A stretch of 64,000 nt of DNA from Bacteroides reticulotermitis JCM 10512. GTDB taxonomy: Bacteria; Bacteroidota; Bacteroidia; Bacteroidales; Bacteroidaceae. Numbering within the stretch: position 1 is the first letter of the stretch; each line of letters starts with the position of its first letter. The position numbers and the translations under genes were made by a program. The notes beneath the pieces are model-generated. The model was given only the letters and a program-made list of their open reading frames with translations. It did no database searches and was not told where the DNA came from. Below, piece after piece: positions 1 to 10,270 of this stretch. Location of the stretch: assembly GCF_000517545.1 (NCBI RefSeq), contig NZ_BAIV01000025.1, positions 32,016 to 96,015 on the forward strand, written 5' to 3'.

Positions 1-2785
1 ATGTGGAGCAGGAAATCAGCATAGGAAATAAGAACAGGCTGGAAATCATATTGGCAGAAGATACTAAACTGATTGACGAAGTGGTGGTAATAGGTTACGG
101 ATCAGTGAAAAAGCGAGACTTGACGGGAGCTGTAACTTCAATTAAAAGTGCAGATGTACTGGCCGCTCCAACCAATAATGTGATGGAAGCTCTGCAAGGA
201 AAGATTCCCGGTATGGATATCACGAAAACATCGGGACAAGTAGGTGGGGATGTTAGCATCTTGTTACGCGGCTCGCGATCCATATACGGAAGTAATGAAC
301 CTCTATTCATTATAGACGGAATTCCCGGTAGTTATAACCAAATCAGCCCGTCCGACATTGAAAGCGTTGACGTATTGAAAGATGCCTCGTCTACTGCTAT
401 CTACGGTTCGGCAGGTGCGAATGGTGTCGTAATCATCACAACGAAAAGAGGGAAAGAGGGCAAAGCTACTGTCAACTTTGACGCATATTACGGATTCAGT
501 GGCTCACCGAATTATAAACATGGAATGACCGGTGATGAATGGGTTACCTACCAGAAAGAAGCGTATCGTTATAAAAATGGCGATTACCCTTCGGACATCT
601 CAGCATTATTGGGTAATCAGGACTTTACTGATGCATACAATGCCGGCAAGTGGATTGACTGGGTAGACCAAGTATCGGGGCAGACAGCTACAACCCAGAA
701 GTATAGCCTTTCGGTCAGCAGTGGAACCGAAAAGACAAAAGTGTTTGCTTCTACATCTTATAATCGCGAAGAAGGACTACTCAGCAATGAGAAGTTAGAT
801 AAATACTCGCTACGGCTTAATCTCGATCAGCAGCTTTCTCCATGGGCTAAGTTAGGCTTTACATCCAATCTGGTCTATCAGGACCTGGATGCCGGAGTGA
901 AGAATACATTTACTCGCGCCCTCTCTTCTTTTCCATTGGGAGATGCTTATGCAAAAGACGGAACTGTTAACCATGAATACATCACGGGGCAATATTCACC
1001 AATGGGTGATTTCATAAAAGACCAATATGTAGATAATCGACGATCCACTTACTTAAATGTAAACGGTTACATCGAGCTGACTCCTATTAAAGATATTACT
1101 TTTACTAGCCGGATCAATGGGACATTAAACCACTCCCGCCAAGGTCAATACTGGGGAGACCAATGCAATGCCAACCGTCCAAGTTACGCCGGTTCGCCTC
1201 ATGCTTCTATTACAAACAACAATAGTTGGAGTTATACGTGGGAAAACATTCTGGCATACAACACAACGATAGCCAAGGCGCATAATCTGGGAGGTTCGTT
1301 AATTACATCATGGAATAAGAATCAATCCGAGAGTAGTATGGCCGCCGCTAGCGGACAAATGGTGGATCGCTGGTCATTCTGGCGACTGGCTTCGGGAACT
1401 TCACAGCACGTAGAATCGGATTTCGCACAAACACAAAAGATGTCTTTTGCTTTCCGCCTCAACTATTCGTACAAAGGCAAGTATCTATTCAATTTCTCCA
1501 ACCGTTGGGATGGTGTTTCGCAATTCTCTACCGGCCACCAATGGGATTCTTTTCCGGCGGGAGCTTGGCATGGAGAATATCCGATGAACCGTTTATGGAG
1601 AACGCTCAAAGTTGGCTGGATAATTTAAAACTAAGAATCAGCTACGGGATTACAGGTAATGCCGGAGGGACGAGTGCGTATAGCACAACTACACAAGCCT
1701 ATGTATATACGGCAAACGGAATCTCTATAAATGGGAAGATTGTTCCATTCACACAATACACAGGAACTTACGGTAGTTCGGATCTTGGATGGGAAAAGTC
1801 GTATAACTGGAATATAGGTTTGGATTTCGGGATACTGAACAATCGGATCGATGGGTCGATAGAATGGTTCAAAACGAAGACAGACGGTTTGTTGTTTAAA
1901 CGCATATTACCAATCAGCAGTGGATTAACCGGATGGGGATCACCTTTATCAATCTGGCAGAATATAGCCGAAACAAGCAATCAAGGTGTAGAAGCAATCT
2001 TCAACTCACGCAACATACAACGGAAGGATTTTACATGGAGCACTACCCTATCTGTCACCTGGAGTAAAGAAAAGATAGAAAGTCTGCCCGATGGCGATTT
2101 AATATCCGAGAATCTCTTCGTCGGACAACCGATCAATGCTATTTACGGATATAAGTATCAGGGACTCTGGGGAAGTGACACTCCACAGGAGACGTTGGAT
2201 GCCTATGGGGTAAGTCCCGGATTTATCAAGATTGAAACATTGGATAAAAATGGGGATGGCGGAGTACATAAATACAACACGGATGACAGACAGATTCTGG
2301 GACATACAAATCCGGATTGGATTATCGGTTTGAACAACAGCTTTACGTATAAGAATCTGGATTTATCGGTGTTTGCCATGGCACGCTACGGACAAACAAT
2401 CAATAGTGACCTGATCGGTTATTATACCGCTGAACAGAGTGTAACCAAAAATCAGTTGGCAGGAATCGATTACTGGACAGAGAATAATCAGGGAGCCTAC
2501 TTCCCACGCCCGGGAACAGGTACAGAACAAGGCACTGTATATCCATCACTGAGAGTGCGCGACGGGTCTTTTATTAAAATAAAGAACATAACGCTGGGGT
2601 ATACTCTCCCCACTAAGATATCTCGCAAAGCGTTGATGGAGAAATGTCGCATTTATGCCACCGCGTACAATCCCTTCATCTATGTAAAAGACAAACAGCT
2701 GAAAGGTACCGACCCGGAAATGAACGGTTCCGATGCTTTTCCCACTTACAAACAGTTTGTGTTTGGTGTTAATCTGACATTTTAA
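1..2785 (+). pseudogene. SusC-like TonB-dependent outer-membrane receptor, frameshifted, 5' end outside window
   Basis: Outer-membrane receptor that, with its SusD partner, takes up a large ligand (usually a glycan) using TonB energy; the ligand cannot be read from sequence. The frame is already open at base 3, so the signal peptide and most of the N-terminal carboxypeptidase-like domain lie outside. Visible are the plug start EVVVIGYGSVKKRDLTGAV, the SusC plug signature DVLKDASSTAIYGSAGANG (about 380-430) and a barrel ending in Phe (FGVNLTF). The frame breaks at about 1557-1562: the first frame stops at 1626-1628, while the frame reading LAWRISDEPFMENAQSWLDN takes over at 1562 and runs to 2785. 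One added base near the GGG run restores a normal SusC. The SusD gene follows after 15 bp. Confidence 0.9.
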
Positions 2786-2800
2786 TTTAAAAGAAACAGA

Positions 2801-4633
2801 ATGAAAAGTTTATATAAGAAAATAGCCTGTTGCTTTCTCCTATCAGCCGCATTGCTTATGCAATCTTGCTCGCTGGAAGAAAGCAATCCCGCCGGTTTTA
2901 ACAAAGAAAATCTGGCGACTTCTACCGAAGGATATGAAACGTTGATCAATCAGTGTTATTTTGCTTTGGAAAGATACTTCTATGGTGCCTCTGACTGGAT
3001 GTCTTTGACGGAAGGAGATACAGATCTCTGGACATACAAAGCCAATCAATCGACAAGTTACACGGAATGGTTCTGGTTTTTTGCCGGTACATCGCCAAAC
3101 ACTACTTATACGAATAACTGGTGGAATGGAACGTATGACGGAATCGGCTCGTGCAATGAAGCAATTGCGTTGGGAGATCTTCCACCCTATCCGACAGAGG
3201 AGGAACGGAACTCTCGAATAGCCGAAGCACGCTTTCTGAGAGCTATTTATTATTTCAATGCCGTAGAGCAATTCGGAGGAGTAACTATGCTTACCAAACC
3301 TGAAACGACAGTTAATTTCTCTCCCACACGTACCGATCCGATGACCATTTATAAAGAAGTGATTTTACCGGATTTGAGATTCGCCGCCGAATGGTTGACG
3401 GTAGGGACACATGCAACAACCACTACACCCACTAAAAAAGCTGCTCTCGGTTTTCTGGCAAAGGCTTGTCTGCAAACTTATGAGTATGAAAGTACCGAAT
3501 ACCTGCAAGAGGCATTGGACACGGCTCTCAAACTTATAACCGATAGCGAATCGGGAGGAGGAAAGTACAACACCTATATGTATCCTTCGTATAGCGAAGT
3601 GTTCGAGGAAAGTAATAATTGGGAAAACAAAGAGGCTCTCTGGAAACACCGTTGGTATGCGGGAACAGACGGACATGGATCGAGTAACGGCAATTATAAA
3701 CTGAACCGGAATGATGAATGCTTCCTCTGTGATATCAATAAATTCGGAGCTCGAGAAGATAATCAGGAAACACGCCTTACTTGGGAGGGCTGTGTTAGCG
3801 GCAACTTCATGCCTACGCAACATTTATTGAGTTTGTATGTACAGAATGACGGGACATTAGATCCTCGCTTTCATCAGTCTTTCACAACACAGTGGGATGC
3901 GAACAAGAACTACAGTTGGGACGAAAGTGCCGTGCATATGTACGACAAGCATGAATCGGTAATAGGTAAGGCCGTGAATAAGGGTGATTTGGCTATCCGA
4001 TTCATAATGCCTCAGGACGAAGATTATGAATCGGAGAAGCAAAACGAGCACAACTCCGGTTATCTGTTGGTTGATTATAAACAAGTATACAATAACGAAA
4101 AGAAGCACGTAAGCATGAACTACTCATATACAAATACCGTTGGGAATTATAAAGACGATGGCACAAACGAGAACCTGTTCCGTTACTATTATCCGGCATT
4201 AAATAAGCATAACAGCAGTCGATATTATGTAGCGAATGCTTCTAAGAAAAGGAATGGTAATTTGAATGCCACGTTTATGATGCGCATGTCGGAAGTGTAT
4301 CTGATTGCCGCAGAAGCCGACATCTACGTGAATGGAGGAGCTAATGCACTAAAGTATATCAATAAGGTTCGCACCCGCGCGGAGGCAAATCCACTAACAG
4401 GTAGCGTAACCATCCGCGACGTATTGGATGAGAGAGGGCGTGAGTTATGCGGTGAGTATTGTCGTTTCTATGATTTAAAACGAACCGGAATGTTTAAGAA
4501 CTCCGACTATCTAACGAATACGCATCCTGACTTAGCACGTTTTTTCAATCCTAATTATGCCTTGCGCCCCATATCGACAACCTTCACAGCCACTATTATT
4601 AACGGCAGTGAATATCAGAATCCGGGCTACTAA
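2801..4633 (+). CDS. SusD/RagB-family nutrient-binding lipoprotein
   Basis: Surface lipoprotein that caps the SusC pore and binds its ligand. The 610-residue product begins with a lipoprotein signal peptide (lipobox LMQSC, lipidated Cys23). The N-terminal helical region shows SusD features such as SCNEAIALGDLPPYPTEEER and RFLRAIYYFNAVEQFGGV, and the C-terminal domain has LNATFMMRMSEVYLIAAEAD and LDERGRELCGEYCRFYDLKR, both typical of the RagB/SusD family. It is somewhat longer than the usual 500-580 residues. It sits 15 bp after the SusC gene, so the two are co-transcribed. No glycoside hydrolase or sensor gene follows; the transcript appears to end at the hairpin at 4640-4678. Confidence 0.95.
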   Translation: MKSLYKKIACCFLLSAALLMQSCSLEESNPAGFNKENLATSTEGYETLINQCYFALERYFYGASDWMSLTEGDTDLWTYKANQSTSYTEWFWFFAGTSPNTTYTNNWWNGTYDGIGSCNEAIALGDLPPYPTEEERNSRIAEARFLRAIYYFNAVEQFGGVTMLTKPETTVNFSPTRTDPMTIYKEVILPDLRFAAEWLTVGTHATTTTPTKKAALGFLAKACLQTYEYESTEYLQEALDTALKLITDSESGGGKYNTYMYPSYSEVFEESNNWENKEALWKHRWYAGTDGHGSSNGNYKLNRNDECFLCDINKFGAREDNQETRLTWEGCVSGNFMPTQHLLSLYVQNDGTLDPRFHQSFTTQWDANKNYSWDESAVHMYDKHESVIGKAVNKGDLAIRFIMPQDEDYESEKQNEHNSGYLLVDYKQVYNNEKKHVSMNYSYTNTVGNYKDDGTNENLFRYYYPALNKHNSSRYYVANASKKRNGNLNATFMMRMSEVYLIAAEADIYVNGGANALKYINKVRTRAEANPLTGSVTIRDVLDERGRELCGEYCRFYDLKRTGMFKNSDYLTNTHPDLARFFNPNYALRPISTTFTATIINGSEYQNPGY

Positions 4634-4639
4634 ATAATA

Positions 4640-4678
4640 AACTAGTTGCTGTCCAGGAGGATCGGACAGCAACTAGTT
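4640..4678. terminator. Perfect 15-bp hairpin between convergent genes
   Basis: AACTAGTTGCTGTCC at 4640-4654 pairs exactly with 4664-4678 around a 9-nt loop. It lies between the end of the SusD gene and the end of the AraC gene on the opposite strand, so it probably terminates both. No strong T run follows on the plus strand. Confidence 0.65.
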
Positions 4679-4741
4679 GTTATAGCTGTTGCTTACTGCG
4701 TCAAATCACAGCAAGGTATGCAATTCCATATCTGAGCTAAT

Positions 4742-5605
4742 CTAATTATTTCTATACTCTTTCGGCGAGACACCAACCAATCTCTTGAAGTATTTGCCGA
4801 AGAAGGACTGATTCGCAAAATTAAATTCGTCGCCGATTTGCTGAATTGTCATGTTAGTAGATTTCAAAAGAGCTTTCGCCTCCAATATAATGTACCGGTC
4901 AATCCACTCTCCTGCCGATATGCCACTAGCTTGTTTAACAACCGAAGACATATATTTCGGTGTAAGGCATAGTTTATCTGCATAAAAGTCCAGCCCACGT
5001 TGCTCTTTGTAGTTAGTCCTGACAAGCTTAAGAAAGTCTTCCAAAAGCATCTCGCTCCTATTGGTCGGTTTTTCAGATAGATTGTGCAAAGAAGGACCAA
5101 TACCGTAGAAGAATGCTATTGTCAGATGCTTGGCTATTTCAAACCGATTTATATTAGACACAGCTCTTATGACACGCTGCAACATTGTATAATAGCTTAA
5201 CATCGCATCCATTTCTCTTTCGTTAAGCGGAGTGTAGGGCTGTTTTGTCACAGAGAGGTAAGCCGAGAAGTTCTCTTTGATTTCCAGACTGGAAAGAAAT
5301 TGTTTGGACATAACAATTACATAACCATCAAAATCTTCGCTGACATATTCATATTCGAGAATCTGTTCGGGCAGCATAAGGATCATACAAGGAGCTTCGG
5401 CCGTATACGGTTTTAGATTTATCTTGCCTCTTGTCACCCCCTTCGTACAAATAAGGGCAGAAAGCACATTGATCTTAAAAGGGTAATTCGGCAGCGGAGA
5501 TAAGAAAGGCTTATCTAAAAGGAAGACATCATCTCCGATATGGTCCACGCCGGCTAACTCTTCCACTTGCTTTTTCCAATCGAACTTCTTAATAACATTT
5601 GCCAT
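4742..5605 (-). CDS. AraC-family transcriptional regulator
   Basis: Predicted DNA-binding activator or repressor. The first ~170 residues form a cupin-like sensor region and the last ~100 residues hold the two helix-turn-helix motifs of the family (FYADKLCLTPKYMSSVVKQ and TIQQIGDEFNFANQSFFGKY followed by GVSPKEYRNN). The start MANVIKKFDW at 5605 is chosen because a -7 element lies at 5625-5632; an in-frame start at 5638 would lie upstream of that promoter. The gene diverges from the outer-membrane protein gene at 5755, which is its most likely target along with itself. It resembles the second AraC gene at 22173 (both have SVDYYADKLCITP-like helices). Confidence 0.9.
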   Translation of the reverse strand: MANVIKKFDWKKQVEELAGVDHIGDDVFLLDKPFLSPLPNYPFKINVLSALICTKGVTRGKINLKPYTAEAPCMILMLPEQILEYEYVSEDFDGYVIVMSKQFLSSLEIKENFSAYLSVTKQPYTPLNEREMDAMLSYYTMLQRVIRAVSNINRFEIAKHLTIAFFYGIGPSLHNLSEKPTNRSEMLLEDFLKLVRTNYKEQRGLDFYADKLCLTPKYMSSVVKQASGISAGEWIDRYIILEAKALLKSTNMTIQQIGDEFNFANQSFFGKYFKRLVGVSPKEYRNN

Positions 5606-5624
5606 ACTGAACATATTTATCCAA

Positions 5625-5632
5625 CAAATATA
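5625..5632 (-). promoter_or_regulatory. -7 element for the AraC gene (4742-5605)
   Basis: Reads TATATTTG on the minus strand, 19 nt before the chosen ATG. No convincing -33 TTTG at the expected spacing. Confidence 0.5.
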
Positions 5633-5719
5633 GATCAATAAGTCCTATTATTAAAGCCCAATAAGAGTAAACGGCTAAGATTTTATCCGTTTGACCTTTT
5701 TTAGCCCTAATGAGGCCAA

Positions 5720-5727
5720 TACCTTTG
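5720..5727 (+). promoter_or_regulatory. -7 element for the outer-membrane protein gene at 5755
   Basis: TACCTTTG, 27 nt before the ATG. The only TTTG upstream (5690-5693) is 26 nt away, longer than the usual 19-21, which would fit dependence on the divergent AraC activator. Confidence 0.5.
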
Positions 5728-5754
5728 CGCCATCATAAACAGAAGAATTAAAAG

Positions 5755-6744
5755 ATGAAAAAGATCACATTTCTATTGATAATCGTATGGATGAGTCAGG
5801 CATCAACCCTGATAGCTCAAGTATCAAAACCTGATACACTCGTTCAGGAAATTAGAAGTTATGTAGCCCGCAACTTCTCCCAAGCCCGTACATTCAATTT
5901 ATATTGGGAAACAGGTCCTTCTCACGATTATACGCTCAAACGGAACGGGCAGGAGATCGAAAACGGAAAGATGCGAGATATGCACACGATCAAGTTTAGT
6001 GTGAATGTTCCGATACTCTTACTCAAGAATTTTTCGCTATACACAAACGGGCAAGCTAACTTTTACAAGTTTGAAGCACGTAATAACGCCACAGGAGAAA
6101 TCTCGTCCTTATATTCTGAAAATGAGGGAGCCTACAATTACTATAAAGGAGGACTAAGCGCAACCTATCGCACGAAAATTGCAGGGAAACCACTTATTCT
6201 AAACGCAAACATATCGGGTGACGGATGGAATGAAGGCTTTGAGAAAATAGAAGGATCATTCTCGGCCATCGTAATGTTAAAGAACACGTCGACAAGCCGC
6301 TTCAGCATCGGACTATATGGTATGACTCTCTACAATCAAGTACCTGCACTACCAATTATTTCTTATTGGCACCAATTCAACCCTCAACTGAGTGTCGACA
6401 TTACTTTGCCAAGCCAAGTGCATTTGCGCTACCAGTTCAACAGCAATCACCGCCTTTCTTTAGGCGCACAAATGGAAAGCGAACGTTTCTACATAAAGCC
6501 AGCTATAGAAGACTTATCGCAAACGTATCTCCACAGTACAGCAACCATCAAACCGGAAATAGTCTATGAATTTATCATCAACAAACATTTCTACCTGATT
6601 GCCCGTGGAGGAGGATCAGCCTTACTTCAAAGCGGCTTATATAAAACCAATCGAAAAGGTATAGATGGCGACCCTTTAGTCGAGTTTAACCGCTCCATAC
6701 AACCGTTCTTCAATCTAGGATTCTCATACAATCTGTTCAAATGA
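5755..6744 (+). CDS. Predicted outer-membrane beta-barrel protein
   Basis: A 329-residue protein with a Sec signal peptide (cleavage likely after STLIAQ, residue ~22) and alternating hydrophobic strands rich in aromatic residues throughout, ending in FNLGFSYNLFK as outer-membrane barrels do. It resembles DUF6268-type barrel proteins, but I am not certain of the family and no substrate can be inferred. It is transcribed alone from a -7 box at 5720-5727 and diverges from an AraC regulator, so its expression is probably conditional. Confidence 0.75.
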   Translation: MKKITFLLIIVWMSQASTLIAQVSKPDTLVQEIRSYVARNFSQARTFNLYWETGPSHDYTLKRNGQEIENGKMRDMHTIKFSVNVPILLLKNFSLYTNGQANFYKFEARNNATGEISSLYSENEGAYNYYKGGLSATYRTKIAGKPLILNANISGDGWNEGFEKIEGSFSAIVMLKNTSTSRFSIGLYGMTLYNQVPALPIISYWHQFNPQLSVDITLPSQVHLRYQFNSNHRLSLGAQMESERFYIKPAIEDLSQTYLHSTATIKPEIVYEFIINKHFYLIARGGGSALLQSGLYKTNRKGIDGDPLVEFNRSIQPFFNLGFSYNLFK

Positions 6745-6964
6745 TCAATTAGCTTCAATAGTGTATGAGAGAGTTCTCTAAATAGTAGAAAGACCAAAGG
6801 CTTACCGAAACGATGCATAAGCACAGTCTGAACTGCGCCCTTGCTAAAATAATTATTATGAAATTTGGCGATATTGATTAGTTCTATTATCTTGCGTCGG
6901 ATTTCAGAATCACGTGCATAATCGTAATGAAGTCTTTTATAACATAATACTAAATCAAAGAAGT

Positions 6965-7123
6965 ATGTCTTTAATTAGAGTTCTTCTCTCTATCATCTTC
7001 CCTCCCCTTGCCGTATTTGACAAAGGTTGCGGTTCAATAATCATCGTGCTTATTCTCACGTTAGCCGGATGGATTCCGGGTGTAATCGCCGCATTAATTA
7101 TATTGAATAACACGAACAAGTAA
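6965..7123 (+). CDS. YqaE/Pmp3-family small membrane protein
   Basis: A 52-residue protein with two membrane helices: LIRVLLSIIFPPLAVFDKG and a second helix around GWIPGVIAALIIL. This is the compact Pmp3/YqaE/PMP3 pattern; family members are stress-linked modulators of membrane potential, exact role unknown. The ATG at 6965 gives the normal family length; an upstream start at 6914 would add a non-conserved stretch. No promoter box is clear in the 220 bp upstream, where I see nothing else. Confidence 0.9.
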   Translation: MSLIRVLLSIIFPPLAVFDKGCGSIIIVLILTLAGWIPGVIAALIILNNTNK

Positions 7124-7205
7124 CTCGTCATCCCAATGGCTCTCTATAATGTTCGTTTCATAAACTGAAACCATCGGAAGAGTAATAAGCTATCGCAGAA
7201 ATCAC

Positions 7206-7213
7206 TATATTTG
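7206..7213 (+). promoter_or_regulatory. -7 element for the Cys-rich peptide gene at 7218
   Basis: TATATTTG ends only 4 nt before the ATG, so the transcript would be leaderless or nearly so. Confidence 0.5.
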
Positions 7214-7217
7214 CAGC

Positions 7218-7550
7218 ATGAAACATTTATCTCTCATATTAGCTATGGGCGTATTACTACTATCAGTAATGCCTTGTTGCCTTGAAGATAAATGTCTGTC
7301 TACCCACATAAGCGCTTTGAGTACGGGAGACGACGACGCATGTAATAGTTGTGATGACTGTGCCGATAACGGCTACGATTGCTGTTCGCCCTTTCTGCAT
7401 TGCAATACGTGCACCGGATTTCCGGAAGCTCGTTTCTATAATCCCATAACAGTAATAGTAGGTTCAGTATCTGATTGCATTACAGCCTATGTAGTGAAAG
7501 GTAATCTCCCTGCTTTCATCTCTTCAATCTGGCAGCCGCCACAAGCATAA
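7218..7550 (+). CDS. Small secreted Cys-rich protein (DUF6660-like)
   Basis: A 110-residue protein with an N-terminal signal sequence (MKHLSLILAMGVLLLSVMPC) that could be a lipoprotein signal with an unusual box, followed by a segment with many cysteines and acidic residues (DDDACNSCDDCADNGYDCC, then HCNTCTG). About a dozen Cys occur in the first 75 residues, suggesting metal binding or several disulfides. It looks like the Bacteroidetes DUF6660 family, of unknown function. It is followed after ~115 bp by a TonB receptor gene without an obvious promoter between, so the two are probably one unit. A role in transition-metal handling is inference from the cysteines and this neighbour. Confidence 0.75.
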   Translation: MKHLSLILAMGVLLLSVMPCCLEDKCLSTHISALSTGDDDACNSCDDCADNGYDCCSPFLHCNTCTGFPEARFYNPITVIVGSVSDCITAYVVKGNLPAFISSIWQPPQA

Positions 7551-7664
7551 ACACCTATTCCTTTACAGACCAAACAGGATCTGTATTTTGTTACGATGAT
7601 GCATGCTTTGCATTGTCGCAACCTTTATGCTATTTCTTATGGAAGATTTAAAACATTGATCAGA

Positions 7665-9842
7665 ATGAAAATGAAATATATACTGACGCTATTCTTAGCC
7701 TTCAGCGGCTCTGTTATTCTTGCACAAAACACGCTGAGAGTCAAATTAATAGATTGCGAGACAGGAGAGCCGCTAATCGGTGCGAATGTGGTACTGCAAA
7801 ATACCTCAAACGGAACATCCTCTAATACGGAAGGTTTAGCGATACTTGCTAATATGCCCAATGGCAAACAGAAAGTTCAAATTACTTATACGGGGTATGA
7901 GAAGACAATTAAGCAGTTCGTATTCCCGCTGGAATCGGATGAGCCTATTGTTATCAAAGTCGAGCCTAACGAAGAGGCATTGCAGGAAGTAGTGATAGCT
8001 TCCACACGAGGTACCCGGACCTTTAAAGATATTCCAAGCCGTATTGAGTTTATAAATGACGAAGAGTTAGGCGAGAAGGGAGTCATGAAACCCGGCGATA
8101 TCCGCATGCTTCTCAATGAAAGCACAGGTATTATGACGCAACAGACATCAGCGATATCGGGCAACTCGTCCATTCGTATTCAGGGTTTGGACGGTAGATA
8201 TACCCAGATTTTAAAAGACGGTTTCCCCGTATTCTCGGGTGCGGCAAGCGGATTAGGCTTGTTGCAGACTCCACCTCTCGACTTAAAGCAAGTTGAAATA
8301 ATAAAAGGCTCATCTTCCACGTTATACGGTGGAGGTGCCATTGCGGGGCTGGTAAACCTTATTTCGAAAACGCCCGAAGAAAAGAGGGACTTTTCGATAC
8401 ATCTGAATGGTACCACCGGCAAGGGACTTGACGTGAACAGTTTCTTCGGTCAGAAGTTCCAGAAGATAGGTACTACCGTGTTTGCATCTTACAACCGGAA
8501 TTGGGCATACGACCCGTCGGATGTGGGCTTTACCGCAATTCCTAAGTTCGATCGGTTTGTACTCAATCCGAAGTTATTCGTATACCTGTCCGACCAGACC
8601 GATTTTAATATCGGTATAAACTCGATGATCGAAAACCGTCTGGGTGGTGATATGAAGTATGTAGAAGGTAAAGCTGACGAGGCGCATTCGTATTTTGAGC
8701 GCAATAAGACACAGAGACATTCAAGCCAAATGACATTTGAACATCGCTTTGATGAACATAACAAATTGGATGTGAAGAACAGTCTAACTTACTTCAGCCG
8801 TAAGATCGAGATTCCCGAATTCAAGTTTGACGGCAAACAGTTCTCGTCTTTCTCGGAAGTATCGTATACACATACGCAAGAGCGAACAGAATGGGTAACG
8901 GGTGCGAATGTCTGGACAGATAAGTTTACCGAAAAGAAGCTGACCGATTTCCCGCTTCGTAACTACAACATGACCACGCTCGGGCTGTTTGTACAAAACA
9001 ACACTAAAGTAACCGATTGGATGAATCTCGAAAGTGGATTGCGAACCGACTACATCATCGATTATGGGGTAGCAGTATTACCCCGCATATCGTCTCTCTT
9101 CAAGATAACAGATCAATTCTCGTCTCGCGTCGGTGGCGGATTCGGTTATAAAGCGCCTACCATCTTCTCGGAGGATAGCGAACGCAGACAGTTCCAAAAC
9201 GTGTTACCCATTAATGACAACCAGAACAAGCTGGAGAAAAGCTATGGAGCGAATATCGACTTCACCTACAAAACCGGTTTGTTCAACGATCAGATCTTCC
9301 TGAGCATAAACCAATTGTTCTTTTATACCTACCTGAAAAACCCGCTTGAGCTGCAAGCTGCGGATAACGACCGTTGGCAGTTTACTAACATCGACGGTCA
9401 TGTGGACAGTAAAGGCGCTGAGACGAATATGAAGTTAACCTACAAGGACTTCGGCTTCTTCCTCGGATACACCTATACAGACGCAAAGGTTACGGACAAT
9501 GGTAAAACTTATCAGAAGACACTAACCCCGAAGCACAAGATCAATTCAGTCTTGATGTATGAGGTAGAAGACAAATGGAAGATCGGACTGGAAGCCTATT
9601 ACACGGCGAAGCAGAACTTGAATGATGGGCAGACAGGCAAGAGTTATCTTATTTGCGGACTAATGGTGCAGCGGATTTGGGAGAAGTTCTCTCTATACAC
9701 AAACTTCGAGAACTTTACCGACCGAAGACAAACCCGGTTCGATACCATTCATACGGGATCGATGACCAAACCCGAGTTTCGGGATATTTACGCGCCACTG
9801 GACGGCTTTGTACTAAATGCCGGTATCATCATCAAACTGTAG
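7665..9842 (+). CDS. TonB-dependent receptor with carboxypeptidase-like N domain
   Basis: Outer-membrane receptor of the FepA/BtuB/CirA kind rather than SusC. Signal peptide (residues 1-20, cut after ILA-Q), a carboxypeptidase-like beta-sandwich (about 23-105, LIDCETGEPLIGANVVLQN), TonB box region LQEVVIASTRGTR, plug domain (about 130-240, with IRIQGLDGRYTQILKDGFPV and VEIIKGSSSTLYGGGAIAGL), then a ~480-residue barrel. The start MKMKYILTLFLAF at 7665 gives a proper signal peptide; an in-frame start at 7596 adds an unlikely extension. Ligand unknown; the preceding Cys-rich peptide makes a metal or metal chelate attractive, as inference. A strong hairpin follows at 9876-9921. Confidence 0.92.
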   Translation: MKMKYILTLFLAFSGSVILAQNTLRVKLIDCETGEPLIGANVVLQNTSNGTSSNTEGLAILANMPNGKQKVQITYTGYEKTIKQFVFPLESDEPIVIKVEPNEEALQEVVIASTRGTRTFKDIPSRIEFINDEELGEKGVMKPGDIRMLLNESTGIMTQQTSAISGNSSIRIQGLDGRYTQILKDGFPVFSGAASGLGLLQTPPLDLKQVEIIKGSSSTLYGGGAIAGLVNLISKTPEEKRDFSIHLNGTTGKGLDVNSFFGQKFQKIGTTVFASYNRNWAYDPSDVGFTAIPKFDRFVLNPKLFVYLSDQTDFNIGINSMIENRLGGDMKYVEGKADEAHSYFERNKTQRHSSQMTFEHRFDEHNKLDVKNSLTYFSRKIEIPEFKFDGKQFSSFSEVSYTHTQERTEWVTGANVWTDKFTEKKLTDFPLRNYNMTTLGLFVQNNTKVTDWMNLESGLRTDYIIDYGVAVLPRISSLFKITDQFSSRVGGGFGYKAPTIFSEDSERRQFQNVLPINDNQNKLEKSYGANIDFTYKTGLFNDQIFLSINQLFFYTYLKNPLELQAADNDRWQFTNIDGHVDSKGAETNMKLTYKDFGFFLGYTYTDAKVTDNGKTYQKTLTPKHKINSVLMYEVEDKWKIGLEAYYTAKQNLNDGQTGKSYLICGLMVQRIWEKFSLYTNFENFTDRRQTRFDTIHTGSMTKPEFRDIYAPLDGFVLNAGIIIKL

Positions 9843-9875
9843 AAAGAGAATGATCTCTTTTAATGTATAAAACAG

Positions 9876-9921
9876 ATCGTTTCATCCGGGTGAGGGATTC
9901 GCCTCATCCGGACGAAACGAT
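9876..9921. terminator. 20-bp imperfect hairpin between convergent genes
   Basis: 9876-9895 pairs with 9902-9921 (one mismatch, one G-U) around a 6-nt loop; TTTATC follows on the plus strand. It closes the TonB receptor transcript and may also serve the small gene ending at 9925 on the minus strand. Confidence 0.7.
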
Positions 9922-9924
9922 TTA

Positions 9925-10107
9925 TCACTCTTCTCCTTTATGTTTCCGTTTACGGGTATAAAGTTTCTTCGACTGATGCACACGGCTAACGGAATGAAAT
10001 CCCGGGCCAAGCAGTTCTTGCTCACCAAGTCGGTTACCCTTTCTGGCAGCCTTTATATAATCATCCATCGACAGGCTTTTCTGGTTTTGTTTCTTACGTA
10101 CTTTCAT
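9925..10107 (-). CDS. Conserved small basic protein, function unknown
   Basis: A 60-residue, strongly basic protein starting MKVRKKQNQKSLSMDDYIKA and ending in a run of Lys/Arg (KKLYTRKRKHKGEE). I recognise this as a small protein common in Bacteroides genomes without an assigned role; the charge suggests nucleic acid or ribosome binding, which is only inference. The start at 10107 is preferred over the longer frame to 10257 because a -7 element lies at 10158-10165, inside the longer version. Confidence 0.75.
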   Translation of the reverse strand: MKVRKKQNQKSLSMDDYIKAARKGNRLGEQELLGPGFHSVSRVHQSKKLYTRKRKHKGEE

Positions 10108-10157
10108 CGTTCTTCTTTCTAATCGGATATCCAAATACTCTCTTTTATTTTGCCTAG

Positions 10158-10165
10158 CAAAGATA
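10158..10165 (-). promoter_or_regulatory. -7 element for the small basic protein gene
   Basis: Reads TATCTTTG on the minus strand, 50 nt upstream of the ATG at 10107; a partial -33 (CTTG, 10186-10189) lies 20 nt further up. Confidence 0.5.
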
Positions 10166-10270
10166 ATAGAAGAATAGATAACAGACAAGTTTCTCACCAC
10201 ACGGTCTATCTTTCGAGCGTTGGGGTAAGCAAGCGATAACAAAGCATGCAACAGCAATCAGGCTGCCACA

